Positions 41,319 through 51,288 of a DNA stretch of 64,000 bases are shown one piece after another. This stretch comes from a virus, in the IMG/VR virus record IMGVR_UViG_3300030380_004057, positions 3,849-67,848 of that record. One strand, given 5' to 3'. Below the pieces are notes generated by a model. It did no database searches and was not told where the DNA came from. It worked only from the letters and a program-made list of their open reading frames with translations. Numbering within the stretch: position 1 is the first letter of the stretch; each line of letters opens with the position of its first letter. Made by a program: the position numbers and the translations under genes.

Positions 41319-42761
41319 ATGGGATTTAATACGTCTTTAGGTTTGGGTGGAGATTATTCGTTAACGGGTTCTCCTTCCCAAGTAGTAAGCGACAACAATT
41401 ACATGGATTTAGCTAATACAGCTAACCAAGGTTGGGCGCAACAATACCTACCAGAGTTGTACGAACAAGAGATCGAAAGATACGGAAATCGTACAATTAA
41501 CGGATTTCTAGCAATGGTAGGGGCAGAAATGCCTATGATGTCCGATCAAGTAGTATGGTCTGAGCAAAACAGATTACATATTGCTTATAAAAACAAGTCA
41601 GGTAACGAAACTGCAACTGTTAATTCAAGTACTAACGTAGTAACATTAGGTAGTGATTACACTAACTCTGTAAGAGTAGGTGCTCAAATCATTATTACTG
41701 ATTCAGCTACAGGTCTTAAAACAGCTGTTTGTAGAGTTACTGTAACAAGTGGTCAAACATTCACTGCATTACCATACGAAACTGCTGATCTATCTTCAGT
41801 TTTAGGTTCTGGTAGTTCAATTGGGTGTAATGTATTTGTATTTGGTTCTGAGTTTGCAAAAGGTTCTGCTTCTATGGTAGGAGAACTTAAGCCAACTTTT
41901 ACTAAATTTGATAACAGACCAATTATTATTAAAGATCACTTTAAAATTTCAGGTTCTGATACAGCTCAAATTGGTTGGGTTGAAACGATTGATGAGTCTG
42001 GACAATCAGGTTTTTCTTGGTATATGAAATCTGCTAGTGAAACTAGATTAAGATTTGAAGACTACTTAGAAATGTCTATGATTGAATCTGTAAAAGGTGT
42101 TCCTGGAAGTTCTACACTTGAAGCCGCTACTGGTGGTTTAGGTATTGACGCTGGTGACAGTTTCGGTACTGAAGGTTTATTCCAAGCTGTTGAAACAAGA
42201 GGTAATGTATTTGAAGATTTAGCTTCACTTGCTGATTTTGATTTAGTATTAAAAAATCTTGACAAGCAAGGTGCTATTGAAGAAAATATCTTATATGTAA
42301 ATAGAGATTTAGCATTAACTTTTGATGACATGATGGCTGGATTAAACGCTGGTTACCAAGGAGGTGCTTCATTTGGTGTATTTGAAAACTCTGCTGATAT
42401 GGCATTAAATTTAGGTTTCTCAGGTCTTAGAAGAGGTTCTTATGACTTCTATAAGTCTGATTGGAGATACTTAAACGATGCTGCTGGTAGAGGTGGTTTT
42501 GGAGATATTTCTGGAATTTTAATTCCTGCTGGTGTATCATCTGTATATGATGAAAACTTAGGTAGAAATATTAAGAGACCTTTCTTACACGTAAGATATA
42601 GAGCTTCTCAAACTGACGACAGAAGAATGAAGTCTTGGGTAACAGGATCTGTTGGTGGCGCATCATATATCGGTGACGATATTATGGAAGTACATTATTT
42701 ATCTGAAAGATGTTTAATTGTACAAGCTGCTAACAACTTCGTGTTATTGAAAGAATCATAG
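41319..42761 (+). CDS. Major capsid protein
   Basis: 480 residues, directly after the scaffold. Contains QYLPELYEQEIERYGNRTIN, GFLAMVGAEMP and a long, beta-rich P-domain-like middle, ending IMEVHYLSERCLIVQAANNF. The fold is presumably HK97-type, but I infer the role from order, size and composition. Codons here are more host-like (more TTC, AAC) as expected for the most abundant protein. A-rich start context (AAACAAA before ATG) and no Shine-Dalgarno. Confidence 0.85.
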   Translation: MGFNTSLGLGGDYSLTGSPSQVVSDNNYMDLANTANQGWAQQYLPELYEQEIERYGNRTINGFLAMVGAEMPMMSDQVVWSEQNRLHIAYKNKSGNETATVNSSTNVVTLGSDYTNSVRVGAQIIITDSATGLKTAVCRVTVTSGQTFTALPYETADLSSVLGSGSSIGCNVFVFGSEFAKGSASMVGELKPTFTKFDNRPIIIKDHFKISGSDTAQIGWVETIDESGQSGFSWYMKSASETRLRFEDYLEMSMIESVKGVPGSSTLEAATGGLGIDAGDSFGTEGLFQAVETRGNVFEDLASLADFDLVLKNLDKQGAIEENILYVNRDLALTFDDMMAGLNAGYQGGASFGVFENSADMALNLGFSGLRRGSYDFYKSDWRYLNDAAGRGGFGDISGILIPAGVSSVYDENLGRNIKRPFLHVRYRASQTDDRRMKSWVTGSVGGASYIGDDIMEVHYLSERCLIVQAANNFVLLKES

Positions 42762-42792
42762 TGGTAATTATTAACTTTTAAAACTAATAAAA

Positions 42793-43131
42793 ATGGATAA
42801 ACTTTTAATTTTTATTGACGCAGCTGATGACGCTGCTTGTTACCCACTATCTTCTTTTGTAGGAATGACTGTTGCTGCTGACGCAACGATTAAAATGAGG
42901 TTTTTACCAAGTTTTAATCCTGTCGGAGCTGCAGACGGAGATGTGGATCTTGTTACAGTTACATGTAATGCAGACACTGAGTTAAAAGTGTTTAAAAGCA
43001 TAGCTAACGCTATTGGCGGCCATTTCAATGGTAAACACTCTTTTAACGGTTATGTGGTTGTTGCTGATGATGTAAATAGCGACTATGTTGACGCTAACAT
43101 CACTGGTATCGCCATTACACTTGGATCGTAA
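42793..43131 (+). CDS. Auxiliary capsid (decoration-like) protein, 112 aa
   Basis: 112 residues, acidic, Ala/Val/Asp-rich and beta-predicted (MTVAADATIKMRFLPSFNPV, then GYVVVADDVNSDYVDANITG). Follows the capsid gene and is itself followed by a strong terminator, so both are probably highly expressed. Decoration or head-stabilising role inferred; a small capsid-associated protein of this kind is common at this place. Confidence 0.65.
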   Translation: MDKLLIFIDAADDAACYPLSSFVGMTVAADATIKMRFLPSFNPVGAADGDVDLVTVTCNADTELKVFKSIANAIGGHFNGKHSFNGYVVVADDVNSDYVDANITGIAITLGS

Positions 43132-43145
43132 CAATTGATTATATT

Positions 43146-43180
43146 AAACCAAAGGCGTCTTTAATGGCGCCTTTAGGTTT
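43146..43180 (+). terminator. Hairpin terminator after capsid genes
   Basis: AAACC+AAAGGCG pairs with CGCCTTT+GGTTT (one bulged A), loop of ten bases, followed by ATTTTAAAC. Seven perfect inner pairs plus five outer. Lies between the capsid operon and the next gene, and would stop or attenuate the abundant capsid transcript. Confidence 0.8.
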
Positions 43181-43208
43181 ATTTTAAACTATTTAATTAT
43201 ATTATATT

Positions 43209-44006
43209 ATGGCAAAAAAGAAAAAAGAAGTATTGGTGGAAGAGCCAGTACAGGTAAAAGATAAATCTCCAAAATGGGAGATGAAAGATAGACAATATTT
43301 TTTAAAGAAAAAAGGTAGACCGCTAACATATGTGTTGCAGTCTAAGTCAACAAGAAGAAAACCACTGTTGTGGTGGGACGAAGCAAAAGGCATTAATAGA
43401 GAAATGAGATATGCTAGTAATCAAAAGTCTGTATTTGTTGATGAGCAAGATGAAAACGTAATGATGGAACACGTTATATTTGAAGAAGGTGTTTTATATG
43501 TTTCTAAACAAAACCAACCATTACAAAAGTTTTTATCTTTATATCACCCTAAAAAAGATGTTGTTTATGCTGAAAAAGACGATGTTGCAGAAGCAAAAGA
43601 AGATTTAATTGATATTGAAACTGAAATGAAAGCTTTAAATACTGCTACATCTATAGAAATAGATCAAGCTGAAGCTATATTAAGAGTAGAAATAGGTTCT
43701 ACTGTTGATCAAATGAGCTCGGCTGAAATAAAAAGAGATTTGTATTTATTTGCTAGACAAAACCCTGTTTTATTTTTAGATCTTGTAAATGATGAAAACG
43801 TTATACTTAGAAATTTAGCTATCAAGGCTAATGAAATGGGTGTAATAACTTTATCTCAAGATCAAAGGATGTTCACTTGGGGTTCAACTGATAGAAAATT
43901 AATGGAAGTACCTTTTGACGAAAACCCATATAGCGCTTTTGCTGCTTGGTTAAAAACTGATGAAGGTGTTGAAGTTTACAAATCAATACAAAAAAGGTTA
44001 AAATAA
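43209..44006 (+). CDS. Putative head/neck structural protein, 265 aa
   Basis: 265 residues. Basic start (MAKKKKEVLVEEPVQ), beta section (RQYFLKKKGRPLTYVLQSKS, EHVIFEEGVLYVSKQNQPLQ) and a helical second half ending DEGVEVYKSIQKRLK. Between capsid and connector genes and flanked by terminator hairpins on both sides. Unnamed marine-phage structural protein; function not assigned. Confidence 0.68.
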   Translation: MAKKKKEVLVEEPVQVKDKSPKWEMKDRQYFLKKKGRPLTYVLQSKSTRRKPLLWWDEAKGINREMRYASNQKSVFVDEQDENVMMEHVIFEEGVLYVSKQNQPLQKFLSLYHPKKDVVYAEKDDVAEAKEDLIDIETEMKALNTATSIEIDQAEAILRVEIGSTVDQMSSAEIKRDLYLFARQNPVLFLDLVNDENVILRNLAIKANEMGVITLSQDQRMFTWGSTDRKLMEVPFDENPYSAFAAWLKTDEGVEVYKSIQKRLK

Positions 44007-44016
44007 AAACAAATAG

Positions 44017-44043
44017 TCACGGCCCTTTAATTAGGGCCTGTGA
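44017..44043 (+). terminator. Second hairpin terminator
   Basis: TCAC+GGCCCT pairs with AGGGCC+GTGA, with one bulged T and a six-base loop. Little T-run follows (GATTATAATAAG). It covers the GTG at 44040 and so argues that the next gene starts at ATG 44061. May attenuate rather than end transcription. Confidence 0.65.
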
Positions 44044-44060
44044 TTATAATAAGATACAAA

Positions 44061-44798
44061 ATGGCAATATCAGTAGATAAAGTATATAGAAAAGTATTAG
44101 CAATACTAAACAAAGAATCAAGAGGTTTTTTAACACCAGACGAGTTTAATAGAATAGGTTCGCAAGTACAGCTTGATCTACTTGACAAAGCTTTTCATGA
44201 CTATAATAGAGCTGTATCCAGAGAAACTGTAGGCCGAGGCGCTCAAGGATATGGTGATATACCTAAAAAAATACAGGATCGTATAGATCCATTTTATACT
44301 ACTAACAATATAACATTAGTTAGTGGTGTTGGAGCTCTACCAACTGTGACTGTTGATGATTATACTAGATCAAATGTATACAATATAGTTAGAGTAACAA
44401 CACAAGACAACAGCTCGCTAAACATAACAGAAGTTGATAGAATAGAAAAATCTAAACTAACTTATTTATTATCTTCATCAATAACTTCTCCATCAACAAC
44501 ATTTCCAATATATTATATAACAGGCCAAAATATTAATGTAAATCCTATTGCGCTTTCTAGTGTTAGTATGGATTATATATCTATACCTAGCGATCCAGTG
44601 TGGAACTCTACAGCTGATTCTAACGGTGCTTTAACTTATACAGCTACTGGTTCAACTGATTTTACTTTACACTCTTCTAGTGAAGTAGATTTAGTATTAG
44701 GTATATTAAGATACACAGGAGTTATTATAAAAGACCCAAGCGTTATACAAGCTATAGGTCAAGAAACAGCAACAAAAGTACAACAAGAAAACGCTTAA
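44061..44798 (+). CDS. Head-tail connector / ring-type protein, 245 aa
   Basis: 245 residues from ATG 44061 (MAISVDKVYRKVLAILNKES). An upstream GTG at 44040 would add seven residues but falls in the terminator hairpin. RGFLTPDEFNRIGSQVQLDL, then NNITLVSGVGALPTVTVDDY and VLGILRYTGVIIKDPSVIQA form a helix-then-beta pattern I associate with connector proteins placed before the tail hub in crAss-like and related podoviruses. Assigned by place and pattern. Confidence 0.65.
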   Translation: MAISVDKVYRKVLAILNKESRGFLTPDEFNRIGSQVQLDLLDKAFHDYNRAVSRETVGRGAQGYGDIPKKIQDRIDPFYTTNNITLVSGVGALPTVTVDDYTRSNVYNIVRVTTQDNSSLNITEVDRIEKSKLTYLLSSSITSPSTTFPIYYITGQNINVNPIALSSVSMDYISIPSDPVWNSTADSNGALTYTATGSTDFTLHSSSEVDLVLGILRYTGVIIKDPSVIQAIGQETATKVQQENA

Positions 44799-44801
44799 TA
44801 A

Positions 44802-45977
44802 ATGGCACTATTAAATAATAAAACAAACGAAACATATTACACTGGTAGTCAGTCTTTTTATATTAGTGGTACTATACCTTATACATATACATTAACTGAA
44901 ATACAAACAGAGCATGGTAGTAAAATAACTGCTAATGATATTAGAGTTTACGTAGAGTCTAATAATTCTAACTATACTGATAGAGAAATATTTGATTGGA
45001 CTGTTTCTGACGGTGTATTAACTGTATTAACAGCTGGTGCTGCAGGTGGTGATGGCGATCAAGCTTTTGATGAATTAAACGAAATTAATGCTGAAGGTGT
45101 ATTAAGAGTTGAATTAAGAGATCATATTTTTGGTGGATATAGACATACTTCACTTTCTAATATAGTGTCTAACTTTATAATAGGTTATGTTGGTGATGGT
45201 AAATTAATAAACAACGTTAGTAAAACAGATGTTGTTTTTCATGCTAGAAGAGGTTTACAAGAGTTTAGCTATGATATATTAAAAACAGTTAAATCACAAG
45301 AAGTTGAATTAAGCCCTTCATTAGCTATACCTATGCCTCAAGATTATGTAAGTTATGTTAAACTATGTTATGTTGATAACTCAGGTATAAAAAAAATAAT
45401 ATATCCAACTAAATTAACTATAAACCCAACAGAAGCACCTGTGCAAGACGGTGATTATAACTATATATTTGATAACAATGGACAAATAGTTAGTGGTACT
45501 CCGTACACTGAAACACAATGGCAGGCTTTTGACACTGATAATTTAACAGGTAATTTAAGTACTGAAGAAGATTATTATATAAGTAGAGATAATCATTTAG
45601 GCACTGATTTTGGTAGAAGATATGGTATTGAGCCAGAACATCAACAAATAAATGGTTATTTTACTATCAATGAAAGAACTGGTAGTTTTAATTTTAGTAG
45701 TGATTTATCAGGTAAAATAATAGTTATAGAATACGTATCTGATAGTTTAGGTACTGATGCTGAAATGAAAGTGCATAAGTTTGCAGAAGAAGCATTATAT
45801 AAACATATAGCTTTTAATATATTATCTACTAGAAGAAACATACCAGAATATATAGTTCAAAGATTTAGAAAAGAAAGAAGAGCAGCGATGCGTAATGCTA
45901 AACTTAGATTATCTAAAATTAATTTAGCTGAAATATCACAAGTATTAAGAGGACAAAGTAAACGAATTAAAAATTAA
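44802..45977 (+). CDS. Tail-tube/adaptor-like structural protein, 391 aa
   Basis: 391 residues. Beta-rich N-terminal half (FYISGTIPYTYTLTEIQTEH) and a middle VVFHARRGLQEFSYDILKTV, PMPQDYVSYVKLCYVDNSG typical of P22 gp4-like/adaptor proteins, followed by a basic helical end. Starts three bases after the previous gene and four before the hub gene. Function inferred from pattern and order. Confidence 0.66.
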   Translation: MALLNNKTNETYYTGSQSFYISGTIPYTYTLTEIQTEHGSKITANDIRVYVESNNSNYTDREIFDWTVSDGVLTVLTAGAAGGDGDQAFDELNEINAEGVLRVELRDHIFGGYRHTSLSNIVSNFIIGYVGDGKLINNVSKTDVVFHARRGLQEFSYDILKTVKSQEVELSPSLAIPMPQDYVSYVKLCYVDNSGIKKIIYPTKLTINPTEAPVQDGDYNYIFDNNGQIVSGTPYTETQWQAFDTDNLTGNLSTEEDYYISRDNHLGTDFGRRYGIEPEHQQINGYFTINERTGSFNFSSDLSGKIIVIEYVSDSLGTDAEMKVHKFAEEALYKHIAFNILSTRRNIPEYIVQRFRKERRAAMRNAKLRLSKINLAEISQVLRGQSKRIKN

Positions 45978-45980
45978 TAT

Positions 45981-48900
45981 ATGCCTAAAATTCAAAATAG
46001 CTTTTTACGAGGTAAAATGAATAAAGACCTTGATGAAAGGCTTGTGCCAAAAGGTGAGTACCGTGAGGCACAAAATATATTAATTACGCAATCAGAAGGA
46101 TCTGATGTAGGCGCTGTTGAAAATATAAAAGGTAATGCGCTAGCTGTACCTATGCCTGCTATTACGGGTAATTTAGAAACAATAGGTTATTTTGCTGATA
46201 CTTTAAATAAAAAAGTTTATTGGTTTATAACTGACTTTACAGGTGATGATGGCGACGTAAGAACAATGTCTAGAGCTCAGTCAAGTAATACTTGTCAAAT
46301 ATTAATGGCAGATTTAAATAACACGTCTGAAGAAGCTAAAATAATAGTACAAGGTCATTTTTTAAATTTTAGCAAAAACCATTTAATTACAGGTGTAAAT
46401 TTAATTGATGATTTATTATTTTGGACAGATAATTATAATCAACCTAGAAAAATAAATGTTACAAGAGCAGAAGCAAATAATACTTATTATACAAAAGAAG
46501 ATCAAATATCTGTAGCAAAGGTTGTGCCTTATTTAGCGCCTATATTACATAATTCTACTGGACAAGGCGATAGTACAACTTTAACTAACAATAGTGATAT
46601 AGCTTCTGATTATTTAAAAGATAAATTTGTAAGGTTTTCATATAGATATAAATATGAAGATGGCGAGTATACTACTATGGCTCCGTTTACGCAAATAGTA
46701 TTTAAACCTTTAAACGAAGGTAATATAGATAATATTTTAACAACAAGTAGAGAAGAAACAGATGTTCAAGATGTTTATTCTAAAACTATAGTTGGTATAA
46801 TGAAGAACCTTTATAATCAAGTAGAAGTTAGAATACCATTGCCAGGAGACGAATATCAAACAGATGCCTCTATTAATTGGAACAATGAATTACGTATAAC
46901 TAAATTAGAAATACTTATAAAAGAGTCTGATCAAGATGTGGTTAAGGTAGTAAAAGAAATAGATGTAAATGATAATGACTCGTTTACAAATTTATTAGAA
47001 ACTAGACCTATACTACAAGATAATATATCAACAACTTATTATAGGCATGTATACAAATATGTTTATAAGTCTGAAGAGCCTTATAAAATACTAGAAGACA
47101 AACAAATAACTAGGGTTTTTGATCAAGTTCCGTTAAGAGCTAAATCACAAGAAATATCTGGTAATAGAATCATATATGGTAACTTCACAGAAAACTACGA
47201 GCTACCAACTGATAGCAATGGTAAATCAGGTATAAATTATGTAATAAATAATACTAGTAAAGGTGATACAGCTATAAGCTCTATTTTTAATAATAATCCG
47301 CAATATAATAAATCAGTTTATAAAAACCACTCTATAAAACAAAAAAGAAAATATCAAGTTGGAGTTGTTTTAATAGATAAGTTTGGTAGACAATCATCGG
47401 TCATATTATCAACAGGTGATGTTGATACTATAAATATACCTGCAGTAGCAAGCGATTTAAGTAGTTTTTTTAATAGTAGTTATAGCTGGGCTAATAATCA
47501 TGAGACTATTGGTAAAGCTTTATCAATAACTTTTAATGATACTACTATAGTAGATCAAGTATATGAAGGTGATATAACTAGCGAAGATTACAACCCGTAT
47601 GGTTGGTATAGCTATAAAATAGTAGTTAAACAACAAGAACAGGAGTATTATAATATATATACTAATCACCCAGCTGATAACTGGAACAATGACTCAAATA
47701 GCCACGATGAAGTATTAGGTTTTAGTTGGATAAGTTTATATGGTAATAACATAAATAAAATACCAAGAGATGTTGATGAAGTTGATGAAGTAAGAGAAGG
47801 TGTTGCAGGTTCTGATACACTTGTTTTTCCAAAAGTAGTAAAAGCACCTAATTTTGCCAATAATGAATCTGTATCTGGTAAAGATCAAGATTTTATAGAA
47901 GTTATGACAGTTGGAACTGCTAGAGAACAAGGATTGTTAACAAAAGGTGATAGAGACAAAGATAGAGTGCATGATTTTATAATGGCTAAACGAAATCCTT
48001 TATTAGCTCAAATAAAATCTTTAAATAATACAGACCCAGCTTTTGGGCTTCCAATTGTTAATAGAGTTAAATATCATATTGATTTAAATGTTAATGATAA
48101 TAACTCAGATGAAAAGTCTTATTTTCAAATAGGTGATGGTAATAGTATAAATCCATTTATTAGAGTTGGGCAAGAGGTTACTTTAAAAGCTGCTTCAGAA
48201 CAAACAAAACATTTAACTAATATTGGTAAAAAAGTATTAAACGTTAGAGTTGACAATGATGAGCAAAATGATTTTGATTCTAAAACCATAATATTAGACG
48301 GTGATGAAATAGATAATGCTAGAGGTGGATCAGCTATGATGCAGGTAGGCCAAATAATAGAGTTTAGACAAGGTAATAATGATTCAGTTAGTTTAACTAT
48401 GAATGTTTCTAGTAATCCAACAAATACTACTATTAAAGTTTTTGGTGAAGATGGTTTTGTTTTATTCAATACATTTCAACAGATACAAGACAATGATAAT
48501 GCTAGCGATTTAATTATAACTGGCACAAACATACAAGTAGGAACATCAATATCAAATATAACTACATCATCTGGTTTTTATACTATAACTTTAAGTCAAG
48601 CTACAAGTGGTACTGTTACTGGCTTTGTAGATATAGTTGGTGGTGGTAATAATAGTAATCTATTTATGAACCAAAACTCTACTAATCAAAACAATATACT
48701 AACTACAGCTACTATAGAAAGACATGGTAATGAGTTTGTAGTTAGAAGACCTATATTGCAAAAAGTAGAATTAAATGAAAACAGCACAAGAACTATACTA
48801 CATTTTGATAGAAGAGTTTTTCCAGATAATATAGATACTAGCGCTAATAAAAATCAATGTTTAGCTTTGTTTGATCCATTAACAATAAAACAAGTTGAAA

Positions 48901-50456
48901 CAGAAACAGAAGGTAGCTTGGTTTATCAAAAAATTAAAATATCTCATGAACATGAGTTTAACACAGGTGAACAGATAGTTATACAAAATTTAGAAGAAGA
49001 GCCAATAGCAGTTTCAACAGGTTTAACTGTACTTGAAACAAATCCTGTTAAGTCTAACCTAGATATATATTACGAGTCTTCAACTAGTGGTTTAATTAGG
49101 GATTTACATGCAGATATAACAACTGGTAGTGCGGCTAAAGAAATAGCTTATTTTAACACGTTTATATTGGCAGGTGGCGGTAACGCAATAACTAATACAC
49201 CTGGTATATATCACGTTGAAGAATCTAGAATAAAAGGTGAGTTTAATGGTAAATCAGTTGATTTTGGTGTTAGAGCTCATTTAGTAGATGATGAGTATGC
49301 TCAAAGAGTTAGAGGCAACGCTTTAATACACTCTGGAATATTTAACGCTAAAACAAAAGTAAACGAAACTAATCAGTTTTCTATTGGTGAAAATATAACT
49401 AAAGCTGTTGATATACAAAACGGTAGCATACAAAAGCTATACGCTGAAGATACTAATTTAATTATATTTCAAGAAAATAAAGTTAGTAGAGCGTTAATAG
49501 ATAAAGACGCTATATTTACACAAGAAGGCCAACCGCTCACAACCGCTTCAAGAGTTGTTATAGGACAAATTGGATCTTTTAGTGGTAAATATGGTATAAG
49601 TAAAAATCCTGAAAGCTTTGCGGTATACGCTGGCAGAAAATATTTTTCTGATAAAAATAGAGGTGTTATACTGCGATTATCGCAAGACGGATTAACACCT
49701 ATATCAGATGCTGGTATGCGTAGTTTTTTTAGGGATAATTTACAAAATGCTGTTAGAGTCTACGGTATGTATGATGAACAAAAAAATAAATACGTAATAT
49801 CTCTGCAAAACAATCAAAGCGTAGCTTCTACTTATTTACCAGAATACGGAGATACTATTAATACTACTAATGTAACTAGGGATAACTACGCAACGCTATC
49901 GTATGATGAGTCATCAAAAGGTTGGGTTTCATTTTATACTTATAAACCTACTTTTGGATTTAGTATAAGTAACGAGTTTTATACTTATAATTTACAAAAC
50001 TTATATCAACATTATAGAGATGATGTACAAAGGTGTATGTTTTATAAATCTGTTTTTACAGATCCAGCAAACGTAGAGTTTGTATTTAATGATCAACCAA
50101 CAACTGTTAAAAATTTTCACACAATAGATTACGAAGGTACTACTGGTTGGAAAATGGCGTCAGCTGAAACAGATGTACACGTAGCTTTTCCTATATTAAG
50201 TAGTGATACATTTGTATCATCACTTTCAATACCTGTAAATTTTGTTAATAAAGAAAACAAATATTACGGTCATATAAGAAATAATACTACAACAACTGCT
50301 TTAAATCAAATAGTAGGTGTTGATTTATCAGGTATAAAAGGATATTTTAATAAAGTTAAAATGCAGTATTGGAAACCTAGTGAAGAAATAGCTTCTTCTA
50401 TTGATAAAGGAGAGCTGTATGCTGTAGGTAGTCAAACTGTTTATTCATCACAATAA
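45981..50456 (+). CDS. Tail stabilisation/hub protein, 1491 aa
   Basis: 1491 residues. The opening FLRGKMNKDLDERLVPKGEY, then REAQNILITQSEGSDVGAVE, followed by repeated WFITDFTGDD and LLFWTDNYNQPRKIN-type blades, resembles the beta-propeller hub of P22 gp10 and the stabilisation proteins of crAss-like phages. The long insert region is Asn/Asp/Thr-rich, and the end (GWVSFYTYKPTFGFSISNEF) closes the propeller-like pattern. Would sit under the portal and hold fibres. By size it fuses several domains. Confidence 0.72.
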   Translation: MPKIQNSFLRGKMNKDLDERLVPKGEYREAQNILITQSEGSDVGAVENIKGNALAVPMPAITGNLETIGYFADTLNKKVYWFITDFTGDDGDVRTMSRAQSSNTCQILMADLNNTSEEAKIIVQGHFLNFSKNHLITGVNLIDDLLFWTDNYNQPRKINVTRAEANNTYYTKEDQISVAKVVPYLAPILHNSTGQGDSTTLTNNSDIASDYLKDKFVRFSYRYKYEDGEYTTMAPFTQIVFKPLNEGNIDNILTTSREETDVQDVYSKTIVGIMKNLYNQVEVRIPLPGDEYQTDASINWNNELRITKLEILIKESDQDVVKVVKEIDVNDNDSFTNLLETRPILQDNISTTYYRHVYKYVYKSEEPYKILEDKQITRVFDQVPLRAKSQEISGNRIIYGNFTENYELPTDSNGKSGINYVINNTSKGDTAISSIFNNNPQYNKSVYKNHSIKQKRKYQVGVVLIDKFGRQSSVILSTGDVDTINIPAVASDLSSFFNSSYSWANNHETIGKALSITFNDTTIVDQVYEGDITSEDYNPYGWYSYKIVVKQQEQEYYNIYTNHPADNWNNDSNSHDEVLGFSWISLYGNNINKIPRDVDEVDEVREGVAGSDTLVFPKVVKAPNFANNESVSGKDQDFIEVMTVGTAREQGLLTKGDRDKDRVHDFIMAKRNPLLAQIKSLNNTDPAFGLPIVNRVKYHIDLNVNDNNSDEKSYFQIGDGNSINPFIRVGQEVTLKAASEQTKHLTNIGKKVLNVRVDNDEQNDFDSKTIILDGDEIDNARGGSAMMQVGQIIEFRQGNNDSVSLTMNVSSNPTNTTIKVFGEDGFVLFNTFQQIQDNDNASDLIITGTNIQVGTSISNITTSSGFYTITLSQATSGTVTGFVDIVGGGNNSNLFMNQNSTNQNNILTTATIERHGNEFVVRRPILQKVELNENSTRTILHFDRRVFPDNIDTSANKNQCLALFDPLTIKQVETETEGSLVYQKIKISHEHEFNTGEQIVIQNLEEEPIAVSTGLTVLETNPVKSNLDIYYESSTSGLIRDLHADITTGSAAKEIAYFNTFILAGGGNAITNTPGIYHVEESRIKGEFNGKSVDFGVRAHLVDDEYAQRVRGNALIHSGIFNAKTKVNETNQFSIGENITKAVDIQNGSIQKLYAEDTNLIIFQENKVSRALIDKDAIFTQEGQPLTTASRVVIGQIGSFSGKYGISKNPESFAVYAGRKYFSDKNRGVILRLSQDGLTPISDAGMRSFFRDNLQNAVRVYGMYDEQKNKYVISLQNNQSVASTYLPEYGDTINTTNVTRDNYATLSYDESSKGWVSFYTYKPTFGFSISNEFYTYNLQNLYQHYRDDVQRCMFYKSVFTDPANVEFVFNDQPTTVKNFHTIDYEGTTGWKMASAETDVHVAFPILSSDTFVSSLSIPVNFVNKENKYYGHIRNNTTTTALNQIVGVDLSGIKGYFNKVKMQYWKPSEEIASSIDKGELYAVGSQTVYSSQ

Positions 50457-50458
50457 TT

Positions 50459-51283
50459 ATGAAAGAAAGATTATATTTATTTTTAGGTTTGTTTTTTGTA
50501 ACAATACCAGCTTTTGCAGACCCAGCAACAGCAATGCTTATTAGCGCAGGTGTTAGCGCTTTGTCTAGTATATTTGGCGGTGTATCTGCCGGCGCGGCAA
50601 AAAGACAGGCTGAAAGAAGGGAAAGAGCAGCAGCGGCTAATCGTATGGCTTTAGAAGCCAATAGAGCAGATATACCTGATTTTGGTGCTGAGTTTGAGAA
50701 TCCAGCTGCTAATTTACAAGTTGCTACTAGAGCCAATGAGATACAAGCAGAGCAAGCTGATATATCGCTTGCTAGCACATTAGATACACTAAGAGCAACA
50801 GGCGCAAGCGCTGGTGGCGCAACAGCACTTGCTAGAGCTGCTTCACAAAGTAAAAGAGGCGTTTCTGCTAGCATACAACAACAAGAGGCTAGAAATGCAC
50901 AGTTAAGAGCACAAGGTGAATTACAAGCTGCTAAAATAAGACAAGATGCTCAAGTAAGAACTTATCAAGCAACTGTTGCTAGAGAAAATCAACAACTAAA
51001 TAGGGCTGCTAGTTTAGAAAGCTCTGCTAATCAACAAGCTGCTGCATATAGCGCTCAAAGCTCGCAAATGATCGGCCAAGCTGTAGGTGCTTTAGGTAGT
51101 TTCGCGGCTTTTGGTGGATTTGGAGCAGATGGTCCTTTTGCTGGTAGAGCTAATGAAAACACAAACACTCGTAACCTTGCAAATCAAGCTTTATCTGATA
51201 AAATAACAGCAGAATCTGATATATACGCTGAAGATATGTTAATAGAAGAGGTTGATGATTTAAGTTATTTAGGTTTAAATTAA
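50459..51283 (+). CDS. Internal virion / ejection protein with N-terminal hydrophobic segment, 274 aa
   Basis: 274 residues: hydrophobic start (RLYLFLGLFFVTIPAFA, signal-like), Gly/Ala segment (TAMLISAGVSALSSIFGG) and a long Ala/Gln/Arg-rich helix (EANRADIPDFGAEFENPAAN, ATGASAGGATALARAASQSK) as in T7 gp14-type internal virion proteins that form the ejection channel. Three such genes stand in a row, smallest first, like T7 gp14-15-16. Confidence 0.7.
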   Translation: MKERLYLFLGLFFVTIPAFADPATAMLISAGVSALSSIFGGVSAGAAKRQAERRERAAAANRMALEANRADIPDFGAEFENPAANLQVATRANEIQAEQADISLASTLDTLRATGASAGGATALARAASQSKRGVSASIQQQEARNAQLRAQGELQAAKIRQDAQVRTYQATVARENQQLNRAASLESSANQQAAAYSAQSSQMIGQAVGALGSFAAFGGFGADGPFAGRANENTNTRNLANQALSDKITAESDIYAEDMLIEEVDDLSYLGLN

Positions 51284-51288
51284 AAAAT

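Noticed and set aside
44040-44060. GTG start for the connector gene
   Set aside because: It falls within the terminator hairpin; ATG 44061 has a normal A-rich upstream context.
50398-50874. 158-residue leftward frame
   Set aside because: Ala/Leu-rich reverse reading of the Ala-rich internal virion protein gene at 50,459.
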